Under the pieces are notes generated by a model, which was given only the letters and a program-made list of their open reading frames with translations, was not told the origin of the DNA and did not search any database. Made by a program: the position numbers and the translations under genes. From CAWARU01 sp963784575 (GTDB taxonomy: Bacteria > Pseudomonadota > Gammaproteobacteria > UBA6186 > Azoamicaceae), in NCBI GenBank assembly GCA_963784575.1, contig CAWARU010000001.1, forward strand, positions 806,001 through 870,000: a stretch of 64,000 nucleotides of DNA, in the 5' to 3' direction. Below are positions 9,862-20,622 of the stretch, piece after piece (the stretch's first letter is position 1; every line of letters starts with the position of its first letter).

Positions 9862-12800
9862 CTATTTTTTCATATCTTGTTCAATATGATTCGCAATTTT
9901 CTCGAGTTGCTTAGTCTCTAGTAATCCAAAATGTGTGCTGTCTAACAAAATGCGTTCCACGTCTTTTGCATAGTTTTTCCAGCCGTTGAAAGCCACCTCC
10001 GTCAAACCCATATTTAAACTGGTTGTTTGAGTGGTTTTAAAAAGTACCAGCTTATCATGCCAAGGTTTGATTTCATAATCTAACAACAACTTAACGTCAT
10101 TTTTCAGGGACGCAAGAATTCTATCCATTCTCTGTTCAGGAAGGGACTTCAGGTATCGAACATGATCTTGGGGTAATTCATTCAGCAAATTTTCAAAAGA
10201 GATCGAAGCGAAGATCGAATTCAAAAAATCGTGAGTATAGATATGTGTGTCTAATAAATAGAGGCCAGCAACAGATTGCTGTTCGCTATGAAGCCTTGCC
10301 GCCATTTCGTAGGCAATCATGCCGCCAAGGGACCAGCCTCCCAAGTAATAAGGTCCTTTGGGCTGAATTTTTTGAATCTCAGATAAATAGTAAGAGGCGA
10401 GCTCTTCAATTGTTTCTATAAAATCTCTGCCACTGTTTAAATTATGAGAATCTAGCGCAAAAACTGAGATTCCTTCTTTGAAAAAACCAGCAAATTCTGA
10501 ATATACTTCGGCACCTGTTAAACCGGGATGTATCAAAAATAGGTTCTTTAGTAGATTATTGTTTTGATTAACACTATTATTGCTATTATTTTTATTTAAA
10601 CAAATAATAGGGTTGAAAGCCAAGGTAGCTGAGAGTCTTAAACTTTTGGCCTGTGACTCTATCGTATTATTTTCTAGAAGCCACGCAACGGGAAGGTCCA
10701 GCTGAAAATGCTGATTGATGGATGACACAAGTTGTACAGCCGCAATGGAATTCCCCCCCACCTGAAAAAAATTATCTTGCTTGCAATTAGACGCGATCAG
10801 AATATCCTGCCAAAGGTTTTGTAATTGCAATTCTAATGAATCCAGGGGTTTTCTGGTTCTTTGATGGTAAACAATCTGTTCTTTATTGGGTATTGGTAAG
10901 CGCTGCTTGTCAATTTTCCCATGAGGAGTCATAGGTATTGCTTCGAGTTCCACATAGGATCCAGGTAACATATATTCCGGTAACAAATTCTGTAAATAAG
11001 CATGCATTTCTGTTGGAGAAATCTTTATATCGCGACTTAAGAGCTTTTGAAACCAAGATTTTCTTTTCGCCTTGTAATAAACTACAATCCTATTCAAATG
11101 CGAAGCTTGTCTTTGATTTGGATCTGTAAGAAAATCCATGATTGTCACAAGACAATTTTCAATCTTAGGATACAGTTTGAGTTTTGCCTCGATTTCACCC
11201 AGTTCAATTCGATGTCCCCGAATTTTGAGTTGCGAATCACGTCGTCCGAAATATTCCAAATTACCTTGCTGGGTTCAGCGTACCCAATCTCCCGTTTTAT
11301 AAAGGCGAATTGTGTCACTTGTATTGCAATGGACTAAGTTTTTTGTAGTGTTATGGACGAAATTTTTATAGATAAAACTTGCCTCAGTTTTGACTGCATC
11401 ATTGAAATAGCCCCTGGCTAAACCAGCACCGCTGATGAATAATTCACCGATCACGCCAATGGGAACAGGATTATGATTCTCATCTAAGACATGAAATTCT
11501 GTGTTCGCGAAAGGGCTTCCAATGTATGGCGGTGTGTTCGGCTGCAGTTTGTAATAGCCTGACCAAATAGTGGTCTCGGTGGGCCCGTAGACATTCCAGA
11601 CAAAGTCTGAAATTCGAAGCAAATCGCGGGCTTTTGTCGGAGACATCTCTTCACCACCGCAAAGGATAACACCCTTAAAATCTTCCCTTTTTAAGTGCGG
11701 AAGTAATATAGAAAAGAGGGTCGGAGTTCCTTGTATGAAACTTGCTTTATTCTTGCGTATGAAGTCAGCAATCTTGACGGGATCTTGCATGATACTTACG
11801 GGACAAATGATGTGTGTGGCACCACTCAGTAAAGCAAGATAGAGCTCCAATCCATAGATATCAAATGTGGGTAATGTCAAGCTTAAGATGCGATCTGATT
11901 CTCTGATACCCAACTTTTCTTTTATATCCAGAACAATATTGATGACACTGTGATGTTCTATTTCTACACCTTTTGGAATGCCAGTCGTGCCAGAGGTGAA
12001 TAGGACATAGGCGAGATTTCGAGCCGGATTTATAGCAATGGTGTCGCTGCCGCCAACGAAACAATTAAACTCTTGCAGAATATTTTGAGTGCGATTCGAT
12101 GTATCCTTAAGATCTATCGGAACATAGGCTCCGCCAGACTTTAAAATGGCTAATATTTCAATCACAAGATCAGGTGTTTTTTCAGTATTTAAAGGAATAA
12201 GTTTTGATTTTGAATCCCGAATTTTATCATTAATGAGTTCAGCTAGTGTATCACTTTTCTTATCCAAATCAGCAAAGCTTAAAGATACATTTTTAAATTG
12301 GACAGCGATAGCGTTTGGAGTTCTCGACACCTGTTCTTTAAATAATTGCTGTATTGTTTTATCACTTGGATAGGGACGTGAAGTGGCGTTAAAACTATTC
12401 AGTAATTTAAAATCTTCATCTTGTAGAAAAGAAATCGTATTGCATTTATCAGTTGGATTGGCAATACAGCTTTTGATAAGCTCTAGCAAGTGCCTGGCAA
12501 ACTGCTTAATCATGAAATCATCGAATACTTCTATTCGATAATCGAGCCGAAATTGCAGTTCATCATCCGAAATTTGATAATAAAGTGAGAGATCGTTGAA
12601 AGCAGTCTCGGGATTATAGGGGATTGAGGCTACCTCCAATTCTTTTAAGCACAAAGGACTGAGATTTAAATTAGCTTCAATGATGCTTACATTGAAATAA
12701 TGGTTACCTATTCTTTCAGCATATTCTTTTTTTAATTCTTGGATTACCTCAGTTAATGAGGCAAGTTCATGTGCTTTGCTCTCTCTTCTCTGTTCGGTGC

Positions 12801-13785
12801 ATTGATGAATTAATTCTGCCACTGTTTGGTCTTGATTAGAAAAATCAAGCACCATCGCAACATTATTCACAAAGCAACCAGGGACATTTTGAAGCCCTGG
12901 CGGCCGGATATTCACAGGATATGAGAATACGATGCATTTTTCTGCAGTATAACGATAGATCAGCAATGAATATATAGCACTGAGCGCTAGAAAAAATGTG
13001 GATCGGCAATTTTTTGCAAGAATTTTCAAGTCATTTACGGTGTGTTTTTCTAAGGTAAAGTATAAGGAGTTGCTTGCATTTCTGCTTTGTTTTTGGCTTT
13101 GGTTTTGACTTTGACTTTGAATTAGTCTTTGGTTTTGGCATATTTTGAAATCAAATTTAACTTCTAAAGTTTTATCTTGAAGCTTGGTCTTCCAATACTC
13201 AATATCTGATTTTCTTTTAGCGATGGGATAAAGCTGCTGTTCTATAGTTAAATATTCTTCAAAATTAGGACCTGCATGTCTAGGAGCTGCATCCTGAAAT
13301 GCAAAATGATTATAGAGAGCGCTTATATATTTGACCAAATAAACTGCGGTATAAGCATCTGTAATGATGTGGTGGAAATTTAACACTAAAATAAATTCAT
13401 TTTCTGTGATTTTTAATAAACCAAACCTAAAAAGATAGGGTTTTGACAACGTGAAAGCATGTTTGCAAAATTTTTTGATAAATTCTTGTGTTTTTTGTAA
13501 CTGATCATGCTGAATTTCTTCATATTCAAGTTCGACTTCAACATTCTCGACTTTTTCTTGTTTGACTCTCTTCCCTAATTCTGACACCTGTTCGTCATGT
13601 TGTTCCTCAAAATAATGGCGTGTCGCTTGATGATAATGATTGACATAAGCGTTCAGTGTTTTCCGTAAAGCTGAAATATCCAGTGGACCTTTGATATCAT
13701 AAATGAGCGGGGTATTGTATTGAAATCCCTCTGGATCAAGCTTCCATTCCAGCCAAAAGCGTTTTTGATAATGTGAAATATTCAT
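9862..13785 (-). pseudogene. Single-module NRPS (C-A-PCP-TE) interrupted by an in-frame TGA
   Basis: Two open segments (13785-11275 and 11274-9862) lie in the same frame, separated only by a TGA at 11277-11275. Together they encode about 1305 residues. In order they are: a condensation domain with HHIITDA near residue 138; an adenylation domain with LFTSGTTGIPKG, NVYGPTETT and YKTGDWVR before the stop, then EYFGRRDSQLKIRGHRIELG after it; a carrier domain with FFQVGGNS; and a thioesterase with GWSLGG and a late DSTHFG. The stop falls in motif A8 where this family has Trp after VR, so TGG to TGA is the simplest explanation. The gene is isolated, with no neighbouring NRPS or phosphopantetheinyl transferase. 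The product is unknown. Confidence 0.85.
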
Positions 13786-13853
13786 GTAAACTTACCCTTC
13801 CTTGGATTTTCTTTCTCAGGATTTTCTCTCCGGGGATTTTCTAGCCCAAATCT

Positions 13854-14942
13854 TTAAGTTTTTTCCGGTAAACACAGAGCCTCCCGAAGAGATCTAACCT
13901 TAAGTTCTCCCTTCGATCGGCTGATTTCATAATCCGCAATTTTCAATTTGGGATGGCGGTCTGGCCTTGCACCCAAAACTTCCCGATCTATCCTATCCAT
14001 GTGATCTAGGCTTGGCATAGAAAAACCATTACATTGCAGCCAGTAACGCAACACGCCCTTCCGGCGTAATGAATTTAACGCAATCAAAACCCGCGTACTA
14101 AGTGAGGATGGAGAATCGTTTGAATGTATAACACAACTTGCATAATCTGAAACTGCTAAATCCTGCAAGCCACTGGCAGCTTCCAAGCAAAGACTGCCTG
14201 CACGGCTCATAGAACGGAGCACGCTCGGCCAGCGTGTGACTAATTTTGGCAGAATTTGGCTCCGAAGAAAATTGCGATCAAAACGGGTGTCGATATTACT
14301 TTCATCTTCGATCCAATCATAATTTTCCGCTATAGCATAGTCAAGAATGGCCTCCTTTGAAACTGAAAGAAATGGCCGCAGGAATTCCGCTTTTCCAATA
14401 TAGCCTTTTTCTGGCATTCCTCCCAACCCGAGTGGTCCAGTGCCACGAAAGAGTCGGAGAAGAATTGTTTCAGCTTGATCGCAAGCATGATGAGCCATCA
14501 ATATACAGTCATCCTCTCCCAGAAAATTTTCAAGTGCTTCGTAGCGTGCCTCTCGAGCAACTTCTTCTGGACTGCTTCCGTCAGTCACAGTTGCATTGAC
14601 ATGTAATACTTGCAGTGGAATCTCTAGTTTTGAACATACTTCTTTGCAATGTGTTACCCAGGCATCAGCATTGGGGCTTAAACCATGGTGAATATGAATG
14701 GCAGAGAATTGGTATTCACAATCAGAATCACTCTTAGAATTAGAATCAGCATTATACCTAGAGCTAGAGCTAGAGCTAGAGCTAGAGCTAGAGCTAGAGC
14801 TAAGTTTGAATGCTTTTGCACCAAGTTCAAGCAACACGCGAGAATCCACCCCGCCACTAAACGCTATCCAAAAGCGTTTCAGGGTGGTTTTTGATGTAAC
14901 AGTTTTGAACAGCCATTCGCTGTTGAGTGTTTGTTTAAGCAT
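13854..14942 (-). CDS. tilS: tRNA(Ile)-lysidine synthase
   Basis: TilS modifies C34 of the AUA-reading tRNA(Ile) to lysidine. The 362-residue protein has the PP-loop ATP-binding motif AFSGGVDS near residue 30, IHIHHGLSPNAD, and LMAHHACDQAETILLRLFRG, all typical of the family. A serine run at about residues 47-60, encoded by a hexanucleotide repeat, sits between the PP-loop and the IHHGLS block and is not a family feature. The gene is near accA and dnaE, as in E. coli. The frame is intact. Confidence 0.93.
   Translation of the reverse strand: MLKQTLNSEWLFKTVTSKTTLKRFWIAFSGGVDSRVLLELGAKAFKLSSSSSSSSSSSSSSRYNADSNSKSDSDCEYQFSAIHIHHGLSPNADAWVTHCKEVCSKLEIPLQVLHVNATVTDGSSPEEVAREARYEALENFLGEDDCILMAHHACDQAETILLRLFRGTGPLGLGGMPEKGYIGKAEFLRPFLSVSKEAILDYAIAENYDWIEDESNIDTRFDRNFLRSQILPKLVTRWPSVLRSMSRAGSLCLEAASGLQDLAVSDYASCVIHSNDSPSSLSTRVLIALNSLRRKGVLRYWLQCNGFSMPSLDHMDRIDREVLGARPDRHPKLKIADYEISRSKGELKVRSLREALCLPEKT
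14761..14802. repeat. Hexanucleotide microsatellite inside tilS
   Basis: GAGCTA is repeated exactly seven times in tandem. On the coding (minus) strand each unit encodes Ser-Ser, so unit gain or loss keeps the frame. Confidence 0.95.
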
Positions 14943-15041
14943 AATCCAGTTTAATTACAAAATGTAAGTAAAAACGAATGTAATATTAATAATTATAAAA
15001 CAATTATGGACTCTAATTTGGACTCTGATAATGCGACAAGG

Positions 15042-15995
15042 TTAACTTGTTATTCCCATCGACATCCACCGCTTATATCTTTGCCTCAATAAATCATCCA
15101 CTGGCAACTTTACCAAAGGCCTCAAAGACTCAAGTATGGATATCTTCAAAGTTTTAGCCATCTCTTCAACATTGCGATGAGCACCCCCCAAAGGCTCAGG
15201 CACTATTTCATCGATAAGCCCGAGCTTTAATAACCGAGGTGCTGTAATTCCCATGACTTCAGCTGCTTCCGATGCCTTGTCAGCACTCTTCCAAAGAATT
15301 GTCGCACAACCTTCTGGAGATATTGTTGCATAGTAAGAGTATTGCAGCATCAAGGTTTTATCGCCAACACCAATGCCAAGAGCACCACCTGAACACCCCT
15401 CTCCCAACACCACACAAATAATGGGGACTTTCAATTTTGACATCACAAAAAGATTCTTCGCAATGGCCTCGCTTTGCCCCCTGGCCTCAGCACCAATACC
15501 GGGATAGGCTCCTGGTGTATCAATGAGGCAGATAATGGGAAGTTTGAATTTTTCAGCTAATTTCATCATCCGCAGCGCTTTGCGATAACCTTCGGGATGC
15601 GGCATGCCAAAATTTCGTGCAATTTTTTCTTTGGTATCCCTACCCTTTTGCTGTCCGATGATCATCACAGGCTGATTGTCGATTCTTGCAATGCCAGAAA
15701 CAATCGCTTTATCGTCTGCAAAGGCTCTATCGCCATGCAACTCTTCAAATTCGGTAAAAATTTTCGGGATATAATCCAAAGTATACGGACGTCTGGGATG
15801 TCTTGCTAATTGAACAATCTGCCAATCAGTCAAAGATCGAAATATCGATCGCGTGAGATCCTGTGCTTTCCCCTGTAAGCGAGAGATTTCGCTTTGAATG
15901 TTGATCTCTGAATCGCTTCCCACCAAGCGCAACTCTTCGATTTTCGCTTCCAGTTCAGCAATGGGTCTTTCAAAATCTAAATAATTTATGCTCAT
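15042..15995 (-). CDS. accA: Acetyl-CoA carboxylase carboxyltransferase subunit alpha
   Basis: This 317-residue protein matches AccA in length and motifs: LDFERPIAELEAKI at the start, ARHPRRPYTLDYI, FTEFEELHGDRAFADD, IGQQKGRDTKEKI, NFGMPHPEGYRKALR and IDTPGAYPGIGAEARGQ. With AccD it transfers carboxyl from biotin to acetyl-CoA, the first step of fatty-acid synthesis. It lies between tilS and dnaE on the same strand. The frame is intact. Confidence 0.97.
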   Translation of the reverse strand: MSINYLDFERPIAELEAKIEELRLVGSDSEINIQSEISRLQGKAQDLTRSIFRSLTDWQIVQLARHPRRPYTLDYIPKIFTEFEELHGDRAFADDKAIVSGIARIDNQPVMIIGQQKGRDTKEKIARNFGMPHPEGYRKALRMMKLAEKFKLPIICLIDTPGAYPGIGAEARGQSEAIAKNLFVMSKLKVPIICVVLGEGCSGGALGIGVGDKTLMLQYSYYATISPEGCATILWKSADKASEAAEVMGITAPRLLKLGLIDEIVPEPLGGAHRNVEEMAKTLKISILESLRPLVKLPVDDLLRQRYKRWMSMGITS

Positions 15996-16174
15996 TAGCT
16001 AACTCAAAACAATATACAATTTCTATCTAAGTTTTTAATCAAAATCTGATAACTTTCAATTACTAGAATCCAGATAGTACCCTGACAAGAGGCAAGAAAC
16101 AAGAAGAAACCATAAAATAGTGGATAATTGTTCAAGGTCTCCAGCTTTAATGTAGTCAAAACGTCCAGATTTGA

Positions 16175-16263
16175 GGCAAGGTCGCGTTAAAAATTTAACA
16201 AAATAGCGGAGTTTACAACTAGTAAATGAGCAAATTTTGTTAAATTTTTAATGCGAGATTGCC
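16175..16263. repeat. 89-bp imperfect palindrome downstream of dnaE
   Basis: Two 30-bp arms (16175-16204 and 16234-16263) are inverted copies with about three mismatches. The 29-base centre contains its own small inverted repeat (TTTAC/GTAAA). It lies in the gap of about 300 bases between accA and dnaE. It resembles a non-autonomous palindromic repeat; only one copy is in the window. Confidence 0.7.
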
Positions 16264-16303
16264 CAAAGATGGGCGTTCCAGGGCAATGCAATAACGTTTC
16301 TTA

Positions 16304-19300
16304 TCAATAGCACAACTCAACCGATTCTTCGCCGCACAAGACTTTCAGGGTATCGATCAAACTTTGTTTCGGTGCAACTGTCCAACCTTCACCGAGCTTT
16401 AGAACCGATGCAATCCCCTCGCGCTGATATTCAATTCGAACACGCACCCGCCCTCCCTGCGCGCGTTTTAAATTGGACAGAAGTTCTTGCGTAAAATCTT
16501 CGGAAACTTTGTCTTGCTGCAATGCAATCTTCAAGAATTTGAGCCGAAGAGATCGTGCTTCTTCAATATCCATCAATTGCTGGCATCGCATCTTATAGCC
16601 GCCTGAGTATTCATCAGGACTCAATTCACCTTCGATAACAACAAGATTATCCTTCACCAAAACATCACGTTTTATCCGATACAAATCTGAAAAAATAGCG
16701 ACTTCTTGAAGGCCTGTGCGATCATCGAGGGTGATAAAAGCCATCCTATCACCTTTTTTGGTATTCAAAGTACGGACATTTGCAATCAATCCTGCAATGG
16801 TTACCCGTCGATTGCCTTCCAATCTCAAATCACGAATGGTGCTGCTGGTCAATGCGCGCAATTCATTCTCAAATTGTGCTAGGGGATGTCCTGAAAAATA
16901 AAAACCCAGTGTTTCTTTTTCACCGGCAAAAATAAGCTGATCGCTGTACGGCGCAATAGTGATGTGGCGCGAAACGTTACCCCCAATATCGGAACTCGAT
17001 AAGGAATCACCGAAGAGATCTGCTTGGCCTTCAATGCGATTCTTTGCTAATTGCTCAGAAGCCAAAATAGCGTCTTCTAGTACCGCCATTAAAGCAGCAC
17101 GATGCTCTCCAAGCCCATCGACAGCACCCGATCGAATCAATGCTTCCATGGTGCGCCTGCTCACTTTGCGTGAATCCACTCTGGCGCAAAAATCAAATAA
17201 ATCTTGAAAAGTTCTGTTCTGCCTTGCTTCAATGATATTATTGATGGCAGCTTCACCTACCCCTTTGATGGCACCGAGTCCATAAAGAATGCAATCAGGT
17301 CCAAGAACTGTAAATTTGTAATCGCTGCGATTGATGTCTGGCGGCAACAGACGCATTTTCATCCTGCGGCATTCTTCTACAAAGATCACCACTTTATCAG
17401 TGTGTGCCATATCAGAAGACAGCACTGCCGCCATAAAAGCGGCTGGATAATGTGCTTTGAGCCAGGCTGTTTGGTAAGTGAGCATGGCATAAGCAGCGGA
17501 ATGGGATTTATTAAAACCATAACCCGCAAATTTTTCCATGAGATCAAAAATGTAATGGAAGCTTTCTGTTCTTCTACACCATTTGCGACTGCTCCTGTGA
17601 TAAAAATTGCGCGTTGCTTGGCCATTTCCTCAGGCTTTTTCTTACCCATGGCGCGGCGCAATAAATCGGCAGCGCCCAAAGTATAGCCTGCCAAAACCTG
17701 AGCAATTTGCATCACTTGTTCTTGATATAAAATAATGCCATAGGTTGGCTTCAAGATCCCAGTCAGTTTTGGATGCAAATATTCCGGCACCGCCCGCCCA
17801 TGTTTACGGTTAATAAAATCATCCACCATGCCAGATTGCAGCGGGCCTGGTCGAAACAATGCTACCAAAGCGATAATTTCTTCAAAATTATCGGGTTGCA
17901 ATCGTCCGCACCAAATCTTTCATGCCGCGTGATTCTAGCTGGAATACAGCAGTCGTATTGCAGGCTCGTAACAGATCAAAGCTTGCTTTATCACCCATAG
18001 GAATATCATTGATATCGATGGGAGCTTCGTTTTGTTTTGCTCGCTCTTCATTCACAGTACGACATGCCCAATCGACGATAGTCAGGGTACGCAAACCTAA
18101 GAAGTCGAATTTAACAAGACCAATGGTTTCAACATCGTTTTTGTCAAATTGCGTCAGCAGTACACCTTCACGTGCATCACAATAAAGCGGAGAAAAATCC
18201 GTGAGTTTCGAGGGTGCTATGACAACGCCACCCGCATGTTTGCCTGCATTTCGCGTGATGCCTTCTAACTTTTGCGCCAAATCAATAGAGCAGTGCGCAC
18301 TTCTTCTTCTTCCTGATAACGCTGTTGCAATGCTTCTTCCTGCCGCAAGGCTTTCTCTAAGGTGATACCCAACTCCAAAGGAATTAATTTTGCGATTTTA
18401 TCGACAAAACCATAAGGATGTCCGAGCACTCGGCCCACATCGCGAATCACAGCTTTTGCTGCCATGGTACCAAAGGTGATGATCTGGGAAACCGATCTCC
18501 TGACCATAAGTATTGGCAACATATTCGATGACGCGATCGCGCCCTTCCATGCAGAAGTCAATATCGAAATCGGGCATGGAGACACGTTCAGGATTTAAGA
18601 AACGCTCAAACAGCAATTCGTATTGCAAGGGATCAAGACCGGTAATTTTCAAAGCATAAGCCACGAGCGATCCGGCACCCGATCCGCGTCCTGGACCCAC
18701 TGGCACGCCATTTGCATTGGCCCAGCGAATGAAGTCTGCCACAATCAAAAAATACCCAGCAAATCCCATGGAATTCAGAACTTCAAGTTCTGTTTCCAAG
18801 CGTCTTGCATAGACCTCGGGAATTTCAGGCAATGCTTTTAGACGTTCCTTTAAACCGCGCCTTGCTTCATCAGTTAAATATTGCTCAATGCTATACCCTG
18901 CTGGCACCGGGTAATTTGGCAGAAATACTTTTCCTAAATTAAGAGTTAAGGTGCAGCGCTTGGCAATTTCTATGCCATTTTCAATCGCTTCCGGAAATTC
19001 CGCAAACAATTCGCACATCTCGATCGGACTTTTGAGATATTGTTCTTCGGTATATAATTTTCGGCGTGCAGGATCACTTAAAGTCACACCCTCGTGAATA
19101 GCAACACGCGCTTCATGTGCTTCAAAATCTTCTCGCGTCAAAAACCGCACATCATTTGTCGCCACCAGCGCGCACTCCTTGTCAGCGGCAAGCTTAATGA
19201 CAGCCTTTAAATACTGTTCTTCATCCTGGCTTCGGGTTTGTGTGATTTCAAGATAGAAGCGATTTGGAAAAATGCCAGCCCAATATTCCACCAAAGTTTC

Positions 19301-19747
19301 TGCGAGCTCCAAGTGCGAAGCGAGCAAAGCTTGCGCCACATCACTGTCACGACTACACGCAATTGCGATTAAGCCATCGGTTTTGGTACGCAATCCTTCT
19401 TTCCGTACCATCGGAACGCCAAGCACCTGGCCTTCTATGTAACTTTGAGAAACAATTTCGGTGAGATTGTGGTAGCCTTTTTCATTTTGACAGAGTAATG
19501 TCAAGCGATGCGGCGTGCTCGGATCTGCTTCATTGAAAAGTAGCACATCCGATCCAATGATGGGTTTAATACCTTTGGCCTCTGCAGCCTGATAGAATTT
19601 GACCATAGCAAATAAATTGCAATGATCAGTGAGTGCAACTGCGCTGCCGCCCTGTGACTTGACGGTGTCGATCAATTCCTCGATACGGATTAAACCATCG
19701 ACGATGGAATATTCGCTGTGAACTCGTAAATGAACAAAATTGCTCAT
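16304..19747 (-). pseudogene. dnaE: DNA polymerase III alpha subunit, interrupted by four single-base indels
   Basis: The overall span is 3444 bases, equivalent to about 1148 residues, which is the normal DnaE length. Recognisable parts run in order: N-terminal PHP domain (LRVHSEYSIVDGL, VALTDHCNLFAMVKFY); palm with PGRGSGAGSLVAYAL and MPDFDIDFCMEGRDRVIEY, which holds catalytic Asp residues; NAGKHAGGVVIAP; FDFLGLRTLTI; LVALFRPGPLQSGMVDDFI; KFAGYGFNKSHSAAYA; and the C-terminal OB region. The reading frame changes near 18492, 18286, 17904 and 17559. Comparison with the expected protein suggests two one-base insertions and two one-base deletions. DnaE is the essential replicative polymerase, so either the sequence has errors here or another copy exists. 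Confidence 0.9.
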
Positions 19748-19826
19748 GTGGTGCTCAGATTATTCAAATTACCCTGGGTTGCTTCACCGTGCTCCGCTAT
19801 CCAGCAATCATCTGGGTTGTTATTGC

Positions 19827-20474
19827 TCAAGTTAAGGCTTCCAGAGCCTCCTCTTCTGAATCGAAGGCACCTATCAATAGAGCCTCATCCGGAGACAAAA
19901 ATGCTCTGCATGGCGCAAAACTTTTGCGATGAATCTTACAAAGACCTAATTTTTGCAATGCTCTATGATGCTCTTCAGTGCCATACCCTTTGTGCTTGGC
20001 AAAACCATAGCCTGGAAACTGCTTGTCTAATTCTGCCATTTCCTTGTCTCTGATGACTTTGGCAAGGATTGATGCTGCTGAGATGGCTTTAATTTTTTTA
20101 TCGCCATCAACAATGGCTTCGCTAGGGTATTCTAAATCTGGACACTTATTGCCGTCTATCAAAACACGATCCGGGCGCAATCCTAATTTTGCGATGGCCC
20201 GTTTCATTGCAAGTAAGCTAGCTTGCAAAATGTTGATCTGCTCAATTTCATGCACTTCAGCTCTCCCTATTCCAAAAGCGAGTGCTTTACTGATGATTTG
20301 TGGAAATAAAGCCTCACGCCGCAATGGAGTCAATAATTTCGAATCTTTGAGGCCTATAATACGTTTTTTAGGGTTTAAAATGACCGCAGCTGCAATAACC
20401 GGCCCCGCAAGGGGGCCTCGTCCCGCCTCGTCAACACCTGCCACCAACAGATTTTCTTTGTCTTTTTCAGCCAT
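19827..20474 (-). CDS. rnhB: Ribonuclease HII
   Basis: This 215-residue protein removes ribonucleotides and RNA from RNA-DNA hybrids. It has the family signature VAGVDEAGRGPLAGPV near the start (metal-binding Asp and Glu), then LKDSKLLTPLRRE, RVLIDGNK and the conserved IVDGDKKIKAISAASILAKVIRD. It lies just upstream of dnaE on the same strand, as in the E. coli lpxB-rnhB-dnaE order, but here a 20-kb island separates it from lpxB. Confidence 0.96.
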   Translation of the reverse strand: MAEKDKENLLVAGVDEAGRGPLAGPVIAAAVILNPKKRIIGLKDSKLLTPLRREALFPQIISKALAFGIGRAEVHEIEQINILQASLLAMKRAIAKLGLRPDRVLIDGNKCPDLEYPSEAIVDGDKKIKAISAASILAKVIRDKEMAELDKQFPGYGFAKHKGYGTEEHHRALQKLGLCKIHRKSFAPCRAFLSPDEALLIGAFDSEEEALEALT

Positions 20475-20622
20475 GACCTAAATTTTTCCAAGTCTAATAT
20501 CTTTAAAAACGAGCCCAAAACCTCGTAAAATCTCCTGCCAGCCTATAAAAAATACCCTGAGAAACTCAACTTTCTTAAGAGTCCGGATTTTGTATAACTG
20601 AGAGTCATGCGAGTCTTATGTC

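Noticed and set aside
14698..14967. Plus-strand ORF with a Glu-Leu repeat
   Set aside because: It is the complementary reading of the GAGCTA microsatellite in tilS.
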